This document shows, piece after piece, positions 53,792-61,438 of a DNA stretch of 64,000 nucleotides. This stretch comes from UBA7672 sp963784415 (GTDB lineage: Bacteria; Pseudomonadota; Alphaproteobacteria; Caulobacterales; Hyphomonadaceae): contig CAWARK010000001.1 of NCBI GenBank assembly GCA_963784415.1, forward strand, positions 1 to 64,000. Reading direction: 5' to 3'. Both the position numbers and the translations under genes were made by a program. Under the pieces are notes generated by a model, which saw only the letters and a program-made list of their open reading frames with translations, ran no database searches and was not told where the DNA came from. Each line of letters starts with the position of its first letter. Within the stretch, counting starts at the first letter, position 1.

Positions 53792-54631
53792 ATGACTTTG
53801 CCCCCGCAAAACGCGCCGTTTCGCGTCGCCGCGCTCTACCGGTTCTGCCGGCTCGAGCGTTTCGAGGAGTTGCGTGCGCCGTTGGCGGCGTTCTGCTGCG
53901 GACGCGGCATCAAGGGGACGCTGCTGCTGGCGCGCGAGGGCATCAACGGCACGGTGGCGGGCAGCGAGGCGGCGATCGCGGAGCTGATCGCGCATCTGGA
54001 AGCGATGCCGGAATTCGCCGGGCTGGAGGTCAAGTACAGCTCCGCCGACGAGATGCCGTTCAATCGCATGAAGGTGCGGCTGAAGCGCGAGATCGTGACG
54101 ATGGGCGTCGAGGGCATCGACCCGCTTGACGGCGCCGGCGCTTATGTGGAGGCGGCGGACTGGAACGCGCTGATTGCCGACCCCGATACGGTGGTGATCG
54201 ACACGCGCAATGACTACGAGGTCTCGCTCGGCACATTCCGCAACGCGGTCAATCCGCAGACGGCCAGCTTCGGCGAATTCCCCGACTGGGTCGAACGGCA
54301 TCGCAGCGACCTGCAAGGCAAGAAGATCGCCATGTTCTGCACCGGCGGCATCCGTTGCGAGAAAGCGACCGCCTATGTGAAGTCGCTCGGCTTCGATGAC
54401 GTCTTTCATCTCAAGGGCGGCATTCTCAAATATCTCGAGAACGTGCCGGCGGGTGAGAGCCTCTGGCAGGGCGAATGCTTCGTCTTCGACGAGCGCGTCT
54501 CAGTTGGGCACGGGCTGGTCGTCGGCGATAACAAGCTTTGCCGCGCCTGCGGCCATCCCGTCACACCGGAAGACAGGCAGTCGCCGAAGTTCCAGGAAGG
54601 CGTGTCGTGCGCGCGCTGCTTCGCGGCGTAG
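53792..54631 (+). CDS. trhO: tRNA uridine(34) hydroxylase TrhO (rhodanese-like)
   Basis: Rhodanese-family enzyme that hydroxylates U34 in certain tRNAs using O2. The 279-residue protein has the N-terminal YceA part (GIKGTLLLAREGINGTVAG), PFNRMKVRLKREIVTMGV, the rhodanese domain VVIDTRNDYEVSLGTF, and the active loop MFCTGGIRCEKA with Cys183 and Cys189. A CRACGHPV ... CARCF zinc-like knuckle closes the C-terminus. It lies on the opposite strand between quinohemoprotein copies B and C. Confidence 0.92.
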   Translation: MTLPPQNAPFRVAALYRFCRLERFEELRAPLAAFCCGRGIKGTLLLAREGINGTVAGSEAAIAELIAHLEAMPEFAGLEVKYSSADEMPFNRMKVRLKREIVTMGVEGIDPLDGAGAYVEAADWNALIADPDTVVIDTRNDYEVSLGTFRNAVNPQTASFGEFPDWVERHRSDLQGKKIAMFCTGGIRCEKATAYVKSLGFDDVFHLKGGILKYLENVPAGESLWQGECFVFDERVSVGHGLVVGDNKLCRACGHPVTPEDRQSPKFQEGVSCARCFAA

Positions 54632-54640
54632 CGGGCGAAA

Positions 54641-54671
54641 TGCGCTCATGGTTCATCGAACCACGAGCGCA
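54641..54671. terminator. Hairpin between trhO and quinohemoprotein copy C
   Basis: TGCGCTCATGGTTC (54641-54654) pairs with GAACCACGAGCGCA (54658-54671) with one mismatch around ATC. It uses the same CTCATGG and CGAACCACGAG words as the REP-like element at 11432, so may be a derived copy. It lies between convergent genes. Confidence 0.6.
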
Positions 54672-54677
54672 TAGCCG

Positions 54678-56678
54678 TTAGCTCTTGGGCTTGAACGCCA
54701 GCAGCACGTTGCCGCCCGCCTGGCCGAACATGCCGTAGCCGGAGTTCACCAGCAGCAGGCCGTTCGCCGCGGTGATCGAGTTCGAGTCGATCGCGCCGCC
54801 TTTGCCTTTGACGCCGTTGATCCCGTCGAAGTCCTTCGCCGTCTTGTAAGACCACAGAACCGAGCCGGTCTTCTTGTCGAGCGCGTAAAGCGTGCCATCG
54901 AGCGCGGCGGCGACAACCGCGCCATCGATGATGGAGGGCGCTGTCGAGAACCGTGCGCCCGAATAGCCGCGTGGGTTGGGCGCAGAGCCGGCCGGCGGCT
55001 CGGGGTTGAACTGCCACTTGATCTTGCCGGTCTTGGCGTCGAGTGCGTAGAGGCCCGACTTGATCGACGGATCGGCATCCCACTCGCCGGGGATCGGCAC
55101 GCCGACGATCGAGATCGGCGCGAACACCGTGTCGTTGTCGAACGCGATGCCCCAGTGCACGCCGCCCAGCGGGCTGCCGGTGCCGAGCGACCTGCGCCAC
55201 ACCACCTTGCCCGTGTCAGGATTGAACGCCCACACCGAGCCCGACTTCTGGCCAGCGTAGAGCAGCTCCTTGCCGTCCGATCCTTTGCCAAGAATGACCG
55301 ACGCGCCAAAATCGACATCGCGGTACACGGTCTCCGGCGCGCTCGTGCAGTTCAGTAGTTCGGGCTTCGACTTGAGCCCGCAGCCCGAGTTGAAGATGTC
55401 GGCCGGCGTCGCGTGGAAGCTCCACTTCTCCTTGCCGGTCTTCAGGTTGATCGCGATGATCGCGTTGGTGTTGGTGTGCGCCGGCGGCGAGTTGCTCTCG
55501 CCCGTGCCGAAGAAGATCAGACCGCGCTTCTCATCGACAACCGGCGAGTTCCAGATCGGCGCGCCCGAAGGTCCGAGCAGCGGCTTGCCGTCGCCACGGT
55601 CGCGTTGCTTGGTCGCTTCCGGCATCGTGTCATAGCGCCATTGCTGCGCGCCGGTCTTGGGATCGAGCGACAGCACATAGCCGTGGTTGGTGCAGCACTC
55701 ATACTTGTTCTCGGCCGCAACCATGATCTCGAACTGCGCCACCGGGATGATCACGCGATCCTTGAGGATCGACGGCGTGCCCGTCGTCATCGAGTACGAG
55801 TAGGAGCCGACCGGCTTCGTCCACAGCGCCTTGCCGTTACGCGGATCGATTGCGTAGACGGTCGAGTCGAGGCCCGAGAACACCAGCAGCGGCGTTCCGT
55901 CGGCGAGCACGCCATACGACGTGCTCGTGCGCAGCGGTGCGCCGCCCGGCGTCGTGTAGACCCACTGCACGCAGGGCTTGGCCTGGTCGCTGAGGTCGAA
56001 CGCGTAGATCTTGCCGACATCCGTCGCCGGATAGAACAGGTTCTTGCCGACGACCGATCCTTGCGAGCGCATCGTCGTCGAATCCGGGAAGGCGATCGCC
56101 CACGCCAGGTCCAGCTTGCCCATCTGCTCCGTCGTGAGCCCGGCCTGCTTGGCCGTCATCTTGCGCGTGTTGTTCGCGTCATAGCCAAAGTGCGTCGAGG
56201 TCGCCGCATCCGGACCTTCGAGATCAACCGCCGCCTGCGCGCCGGTGCACATCATGGTCTTGGTCCAGTCAGCCGTGACCTGCGAGGGATCGCGGCCGCC
56301 GGTGACAAAGCTCACCACCTGCGCGCGTTGTTCCGCAGAGAGGCCGGCGCCCATGTCCTTCATCTTGCCCTGGGTGAGGGCATAGTTGACGAACTGGAAG
56401 CTCATGCCTTTCAGGTTGTCGCGCGAAGGCGCGCGGGTCGTTTCCGTGTTGTCGTGGCACGCCGCACAGTTCGCCTTGTAGATCGCCTCGCCGGGATGGA
56501 CGGCGGGCGCTGCAACCGGGATCGGAGCAGGCGGCGCAGCCACCGGCGGCGCGGGAACGACTGGCGCAACCTGGGCGACCGGCGCCATCGGCGCGACAGG
56601 CGCCTCGGGCGTGGTGCAGGACATCAGGGCGATCAACGACACACAGCCCACAGCGCTGCCGAATACAAACTTGCGCAT
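54678..56678 (-). CDS. Quinohemoprotein (PQQ-binding) dehydrogenase, polyvinyl-alcohol-dehydrogenase-like, copy C
   Basis: A 666-residue lipoprotein (signal MRKFVFGSAVGCVSLIALMSC) with a Pro/Ala/Val-rich linker of about 45 residues, then heme-c CAACH (71-75) and a PQQ propeller with KYECCTNHGYVLSLDPKTG containing the vicinal Cys pair, AINLKTGKEKWSF and LYALDKKTGSVLWSY. More divergent than A and B; the linker is unique. GGGAGGA precedes ATG 56678. Separated from B by trhO, so it has its own promoter in the gap 56679-56852. Confidence 0.88.
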   Translation of the reverse strand: MRKFVFGSAVGCVSLIALMSCTTPEAPVAPMAPVAQVAPVVPAPPVAAPPAPIPVAAPAVHPGEAIYKANCAACHDNTETTRAPSRDNLKGMSFQFVNYALTQGKMKDMGAGLSAEQRAQVVSFVTGGRDPSQVTADWTKTMMCTGAQAAVDLEGPDAATSTHFGYDANNTRKMTAKQAGLTTEQMGKLDLAWAIAFPDSTTMRSQGSVVGKNLFYPATDVGKIYAFDLSDQAKPCVQWVYTTPGGAPLRTSTSYGVLADGTPLLVFSGLDSTVYAIDPRNGKALWTKPVGSYSYSMTTGTPSILKDRVIIPVAQFEIMVAAENKYECCTNHGYVLSLDPKTGAQQWRYDTMPEATKQRDRGDGKPLLGPSGAPIWNSPVVDEKRGLIFFGTGESNSPPAHTNTNAIIAINLKTGKEKWSFHATPADIFNSGCGLKSKPELLNCTSAPETVYRDVDFGASVILGKGSDGKELLYAGQKSGSVWAFNPDTGKVVWRRSLGTGSPLGGVHWGIAFDNDTVFAPISIVGVPIPGEWDADPSIKSGLYALDAKTGKIKWQFNPEPPAGSAPNPRGYSGARFSTAPSIIDGAVVAAALDGTLYALDKKTGSVLWSYKTAKDFDGINGVKGKGGAIDSNSITAANGLLLVNSGYGMFGQAGGNVLLAFKPKS

Positions 56679-56852
56679 GCACGTCCTCCCGTAAGCGCGC
56701 GGGTTTTTCCCCGCTGCACTGCTTGGCGCGCAACCTGCCCCAGAGGGAAGGCGTTGCAAAGGGCAGGCGGGAGCGGATCGCATCGTTGTGTTTGACCCCC
56801 GCGCCAGAGGCGTCACAATGCCGCTGGCCAGCTTGGCAGCAAGAGAGACTCC

Positions 56853-58113
56853 ATGAGACGCACACACATGGCGGCCCTGCTTGCTGCGCTTGCGGCAATC
56901 GCGTGTAGCCCCGACACGCCCGCCGTAACCGCGACCGCGCCCGCCGCTGCCGAGGTGGAAACCGATCCCGCGATCGCGCCAGTCGAGCCGCTCAACTACG
57001 CCGACGCAGCCAACTGGCTCTGCCGCCCCGAAACGCAGGACGCCTGCGAGCAGGTCGCAACTGTCACCAGCATCTCCACCGATGGCGTGCTGTCCAAAGA
57101 GAGCGTTCACCCCCGCCGCCAATCCGCCGGTCGACTGTTTCTACGTCTACCCCACCATCTCGCGCGACCTCGGCGGCAATGCCGATGCAAAACCCGGCGC
57201 GGAGGAAGCCGAGATCATCCGCCAGCAGGCCGTTCGCTTCGGCGCCGACTGCCGCCTCTTCGTGCCGCTCTACCGGCAAGTGACCTTCACCGCCCTCCGC
57301 AAACTCCGCGCCGGAGAAGATGTCGAGACAGATCGCGAGATGGCCTATGCCGACGTGAAGGCCGCATGGCATCGCTATCTCGCGAACGACAATGCCGGCC
57401 GTGGCTTCGTGCTGATCGGTCACGACCAGGGCGCCGGCATCCTCACGCGCCTCATCGCCAGCGAGATCGACGGACAGCCGATCCAGTCGCAACTTGTGTC
57501 CGCACTTCTCATCGGCGGCCCGGTTGAAATACCCGAAGCCCTCTCCGCCGGCGGGTCCTTCCGCACCATCCCGCTGTGTGCGCCCGGCAAGGGCCCCGGT
57601 TGCGTCATCGCTTACTCCGCCTTCCGCGCCGACTCCCCGCCGCCCGCCGACTCGCTCTTCGGCGCCGCCGCCACCACAGGCATGCGCGCCGCCTGCGTGA
57701 ACCCGGCTGACCTCTATGATGGCGGCGGCGTGCTGAAACCCATCATGCCCGCCGGTCCCGTCCTGTTCGACGAACTCGCCCCGCCGACGCCGTGGACCAC
57801 CGACAACCCCGCAATCGAAACGCCCTTCGTCGCGCTGCCCGGCCTGCTCACTGCGCGCTGCATCAACAAGGGCGGCTTCAACTATCTCGCCGTCACCATC
57901 AACGCCGACCCGCTGGACAAGCGCACGGACGCGATCGGCGGCGACGTCGTGGTCAATGGTTCGCTCCGCCCGCTCTGGGGCCTGCACATCGTCGACATGC
58001 ACCTCGCCATGGGCAACCTCGTCGACATCGTCGCGCGCCAGTCCGCCGAATGGCGCAAGGCGCAGAAGCCCGGCAGCACACTGCCCGAGGCGTTCCACGG
58101 CGACGACCACTAG
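56853..58113 (+). CDS. DUF3089 (alpha/beta-hydrolase-like) lipoprotein, nucleophile replaced (frame broken)
   Basis: Signal MRRTHMAALLAALAAIAC (lipobox AIAC). After a break near 57103, where removing one base joins GVLSKE to AFTPAANPPVDCFYVYPT, a DUF3089 domain follows; total 419 residues. Family marks are DCFYVYPTIS, ADCRLFVPLYRQ and the elbow LIGHDQGAGIL. At the elbow relatives usually have GHSQG; here the residue is Asp. It may therefore be non-catalytic or use a different mechanism. Four bases before the next gene. Confidence 0.78.
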
Positions 58114-58116
58114 GCG

Positions 58117-58462
58117 ATGGCCGTCCTCGCCCTTATCGCCTTCGTCGTCTCGCCCGCGCTGATGCTCGCCGCCATCGTCATGGCCATCCGCGCGCCCGGC
58201 CTGAAGTGTCGCTGGCTCTGGTGCCTCGCCGCCCTGATCGCCGTGTCGCAATGGGGCTTCACCTTCGCGACCGGAGCCTCGAAATTCGTGGCGCATGCAC
58301 GGCGCGCTCATCGGGTCAGTCGTCACGTATCACGACGCTCCGCCCGCCGGCTGGACTCTCAAAACCGCCATTCCCCTTGGCGCCATCGTGGTCATCGCCC
58401 TGCTGTGGCGCCGGCGCAAAACGCCCCAAGACAAAGCAGCGCAGGACATTCCGCCCACGTGA
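58117..58462 (+). CDS. Small membrane protein of unknown function (frame broken)
   Basis: Two predicted helices: residues about 3-24 (LALIAFVVSPALMLAAIVMAI) and a second near the C-terminus (LKTAIPLGAIVVIALLWRRRK). The frame breaks near 58290. With one base removed, the product continues from TFATGASKF into a segment containing GALIGSVVTYHDAPPAGW and ends DIPPT, about 114 residues. No family recognised. It sits four bases after the DUF3089 gene, in the same probable operon. Confidence 0.6.
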
Positions 58463-58493
58463 CAGATGTCGCGGATGGATTCATTCTCGCAAC

Positions 58494-59132
58494 ATGAGTG
58501 GTTGGAGCATCAACGCAGCTGAATTGCGCATCCCCCGGCGGTCGCGTTTCGCGGCCCACCGGATGATCGTGATCGCCGACGCCTCCGGCCGCGCCGTGCG
58601 CCAGATCAACGGCCTCGCCTCCTGGTTCGACGACGAACACCACGCCTGGCGCCACAAGCCGATCGGCTACCTGCCGACCGACCGCCTGCGCGGCTATGAC
58701 AGCAAGACCCACCCGCGCACCTTCATGCCGATCAATGGCGCCGCCAGCCCAGACTGGCGCCTCGCCCCCGCCATCGCCGCCGGCGCCGTGCGCGTGCTGG
58801 CCGACGATCTTGCCCGCGACGAGATCGACGTTCAGCTCGCTCCCGCGCTCGAAGCGCTCCGCCGCATCAACGCGCTGAGCAAGGGGCCCGAGGGCGGGGC
58901 AGGGCTGCCTTACCCGTTCATGGGCTTCGGCCGGAACTCGAACTCGTTCTTCGCGACCATGATCCACGCCATGGGCTTCACCGTGCCCGACTTCTCGGCC
59001 TCCGCCATCATCGTCCCCGGCGCGCGCAGCCTGCTGCTCTCCGCCGATCTGCTCGACAGCATCCGCACCGGCAACTGGCCCGAGGACGATGAAGTCGACC
59101 GTGTCGGCGCTCCGCGTCCGGCAGGACCGTGA
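58494..59132 (+). CDS. Protein of unknown function with NSNS motif
   Basis: A 212-residue, apparently soluble protein starting MSGWSINAAELRI. No signal peptide. It contains HRMIVIADASGRAVRQINGLASW, a basic DRLRGYDSKTHPRTF segment and YPFMGFGRNSNSFFATMIHAMG. The last resembles the PNSN(T/S)F motif of some uncharacterised cysteine-peptidase-like families (such as DUF3750), but I cannot confirm membership. It follows the small membrane-protein gene by 31 bases on the same strand. Confidence 0.65.
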   Translation: MSGWSINAAELRIPRRSRFAAHRMIVIADASGRAVRQINGLASWFDDEHHAWRHKPIGYLPTDRLRGYDSKTHPRTFMPINGAASPDWRLAPAIAAGAVRVLADDLARDEIDVQLAPALEALRRINALSKGPEGGAGLPYPFMGFGRNSNSFFATMIHAMGFTVPDFSASAIIVPGARSLLLSADLLDSIRTGNWPEDDEVDRVGAPRPAGP

Positions 59133-59201
59133 ACCGTCCCAACCACATTGACGCACCGCAGTCGGCAGGACCATGATCGCGCAACCAGCGCAGGAGCGAT
59201 C

Positions 59202-59441
59202 ATGACGTACGAACAGGAAATGGCGGCCGGCTGGACCGACCTGAAGTCGCGTAACTTCGCCCGCGCCCGTCTTCACTTCGGACGCGCCCACGGCCTCGGC
59301 CGCGAAGTCCGCTGCCGTCACATCATGGCCCATCGCGGCATGCTCGACGTGGCGCTGCACACCTGCAACCTGAAGGAAGTCGCCTCGCAGGTCTTCCTGA
59401 TCGGCGCGACTTACGCATTCGATCGACCCACGCGCGGATGA
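59202..59441 (+). CDS. DUF3703 family protein
   Basis: A 79-residue protein matching DUF3703 in layout: AGWTDLKSRNFARARLHFGRAHGLG, HIMAHRGMLDVALHTCNLKEVASQVFLI and a C-terminal RPTRG. Its function is unknown. ATG 59202 has AGGAGCGATC upstream. Its stop overlaps the ABC ATPase start (ATGA, 59438-59441), so the two are co-translated. Confidence 0.75.
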   Translation: MTYEQEMAAGWTDLKSRNFARARLHFGRAHGLGREVRCRHIMAHRGMLDVALHTCNLKEVASQVFLIGATYAFDRPTRG

Positions 59442-60113
59442 CGTCTGCGCCTGCGCTCTCCCTCGAAGACGTCTACCTCACGCTCCCCGCCGCCTCCGGG
59501 CCGGTGGAAATCCTGAAGGGCGTCAGCTTCCGCGCCATGCCCGGCGAGAGCGTCGCCATCGTCGGCCCCTCCGGTTCCGGCAAGTCATCGCTGATCGCCG
59601 TCTCCACCGGCATCGAGCGCGCCACCAAAGGCGCCATCTCGCTTCTCGGCGAAAGCCTGGACGGCAAAAGCGAGGACCAGCTCGCCCGCCTGCGCCGTGG
59701 CCGCGTCAGCCTCGTCTTCCAGTCCTTCCATCTGCTCGGAACAATGAACGCCTTCGACAATGTCCGCGCCCCGCTGGAGATCGCCAGGCTCGACAATGTC
59801 GATGATCTCGCCCGCTCGGCCCTCGCCGCCGTCGGCCTCGCCCAGCGCATGGACCACTATCCCGGCCAGCTCTCCGGCGGCGAACGCCAGCGCGTCGCCG
59901 TCGCCCGCGCCCTCGCCAGCAATCCCCGCATCGTCTTCGCCGACGAACCCACCGGCAATCTCGACACCACCACCGGCGCAATGGTCGCCGACATGCTCTT
60001 CGCCATCGCGCAGGGAGCGCAACGCCACGCTCGTCGTCGTCACCCACGACAAGGCCATCGCCGCACGGGCGGATCGCATCGTCGAGATGAGCGACGGACG
60101 GGTCGTCGGATAA
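59438..60113 (+). CDS. ABC transporter ATP-binding protein, LolD/YbbA type (frame broken)
   Basis: ATPase of the MacB/LolD class that energises extraction of lipids or lipoproteins, or membrane-stress transport. Walker A GPSGSGKSS, Q-loop VFQSFHLL, signature LSGGERQRVAVARAL, Walker B IVFADEPTGNLD and H-loop VVVTHD are all present. The frame breaks at about 60011: removing one base restores AIARERNATLVVVTHDKAI and ends at 60113, 224 residues. The matching permease is the FtsX-type gene at 61439, 1.3 kb downstream. Confidence 0.88.
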
Positions 60114-60188
60114 ATCACACCCGGCCGCGCTGTGTGTGCTACCCCGCAAGCCCGCGCGCACGGACCGTTGCGCCGAGAGGTCCCTTCC

Positions 60189-60449
60189 ATGAGTTCGCCA
60201 GAACTGCTTCGCGTCTATGCCAGCGAGAAAAACAAGAACGCCACCGGTGATTACAATCTCACCGGCCCGTCCAGCGAGCGCGACCTCGATGCGCTGGGCG
60301 ACGACCTGCGCGAAGGCCTGCGCGTCGTCTTCGACGTGCAGTTCGAGTTCGAAGTCGAAGGCGTGCTCGTCCGCAACGCAAAGTCCGACAGCTGGCTCGG
60401 CCGCCCCGACATCAGCACCAAGCGCAAACTCGAAGAGTCCGCTGACTGA
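60189..60449 (+). CDS. Small protein of unknown function
   Basis: An 86-residue acidic, soluble protein (MSSPELLRVYASEKNKNATG ... RDLDALGDDLREGLRVVFDVQFEFEVEGVLVRN in part) with a helix followed by strands. No family recognised. It lies 75 bases after the ABC ATPase on the same strand. AGGTCCC precedes the ATG. Confidence 0.55.
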   Translation: MSSPELLRVYASEKNKNATGDYNLTGPSSERDLDALGDDLREGLRVVFDVQFEFEVEGVLVRNAKSDSWLGRPDISTKRKLEESAD

Positions 60450-60452
60450 TCT

Positions 60453-60860
60453 CTACTTCTTCACCACCTCGACATAATCCGCATGGATCGACGCCTCGAA
60501 CGGTTTCAGCGTCACCGGCCCGCCCGAAGACGACGTGTCCCGCCATGCCTGTTCGTCGAAGCGGATCAGCAACACCTGGATCGGCTCGTCTTTCGTCACC
60601 GGGTCCGCGCGCTTCACGCCGCCCAGCACGATGCCCGTCCGCCCCGCCTCGGCGCGCACCTCGATCGAATGCCCCGTGTCCACCGGCTTGAACGTGCCGG
60701 CCGTGGACTTGATCCGCACATGATCGCCCGCCTTGAACGTCGTGCTGTTATAAACGACCTCTTTCGCATCGACCTTGTAGGCCGAGTGCGGCGTCAGATC
60801 GACGCTCGCGCACGCCGTAGCCATCACGGCTACAAATGCGATTGCACCAAGAACTCTCAT
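60453..60860 (-). CDS. Lipoprotein of unknown function, paralogue of the 60931-61344 gene
   Basis: A 135-residue lipoprotein: signal MRVLGAIAFVAVMATAC. The mature part is a small beta-rich domain shared with the neighbour: FKAGDHVRIKSTAGTFKPVDTGHSIEV, AGRTGIVLGGV, and a C-terminal FEASIHADYVEVVKK. Function unknown. It lies after the convergent 60189 gene. Confidence 0.72.
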   Translation of the reverse strand: MRVLGAIAFVAVMATACASVDLTPHSAYKVDAKEVVYNSTTFKAGDHVRIKSTAGTFKPVDTGHSIEVRAEAGRTGIVLGGVKRADPVTKDEPIQVLLIRFDEQAWRDTSSSGGPVTLKPFEASIHADYVEVVKK

Positions 60861-60930
60861 CAACGCCTCCCATACTGAGCGGCCGGCAAGCTGGTCTGCA
60901 TCGCCCCTCAACACAAGCGGCGCAACGCTG

Positions 60931-61344
60931 CTATTGCTTTTTCACGTCCAGATACTCAGCGTGAATGGAAGCCTCGAACGTATCGAGCGTCACCGTGCCG
61001 GCGTCGCCCTTCCACGTCTGCGGATCCCAGCGGACCAGCGCAACCTGGATGCGCTCGCGAGGATCCACCACCATCCATGGAAGAGGGGGCAGCCGGACCA
61101 CACCGCCCAGAACCATTCCTGTCTTGCCGGCGTCCGCTGTCACCTGTTCCGCGTGACCGGTGTCGGTGGGCTTGAACGTGCCGGCCTTGTGCGTGATCAC
61201 GACCCTGTCGCCGGCCTTGAACACTTCTCCATTCCAGCTCAGCGTATTCACCGCGACCTTGGAGGACAGCGTCGGCACGGGATCGGCTGTCGCGCACGCA
61301 GCCATCGCAGCAGCAAGCCCGATCGCAGCAAGAACCCGCATCAC
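60931..61344 (-). CDS. Lipoprotein of unknown function, paralogue of the 60453-60860 gene
   Basis: A 137-residue lipoprotein: signal MMRVLAAIGLAAAMAAC. It shares FKAGDRVVITHKAGTFKPTDTGHAEQV, AGKTGMVLGGVVR, and FEASIHAEYLDVKKQ with its neighbour 70 bases away, so the two arose by tandem duplication. Function unknown. Both lie on the minus strand between the ABC ATPase and permease genes. Confidence 0.72.
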   Translation of the reverse strand: MMRVLAAIGLAAAMAACATADPVPTLSSKVAVNTLSWNGEVFKAGDRVVITHKAGTFKPTDTGHAEQVTADAGKTGMVLGGVVRLPPLPWMVVDPRERIQVALVRWDPQTWKGDAGTVTLDTFEASIHAEYLDVKKQ

Positions 61345-61438
61345 ACCCTCGCATCAATTCCCTGCGCTCAGGCTGCGCCGCGCGGTGCGCTATTGCAAGC
61401 CGGGTGACAGACGCCGCTGCCCGCCCTAGGCAAGCATC

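Noticed and set aside
49708..56678. A complete polyvinyl-alcohol degradation pathway
   Set aside because: The dehydrogenase family fits, but a recognisable oxidised-PVA hydrolase with export signal is missing, so the substrate should not be assumed.
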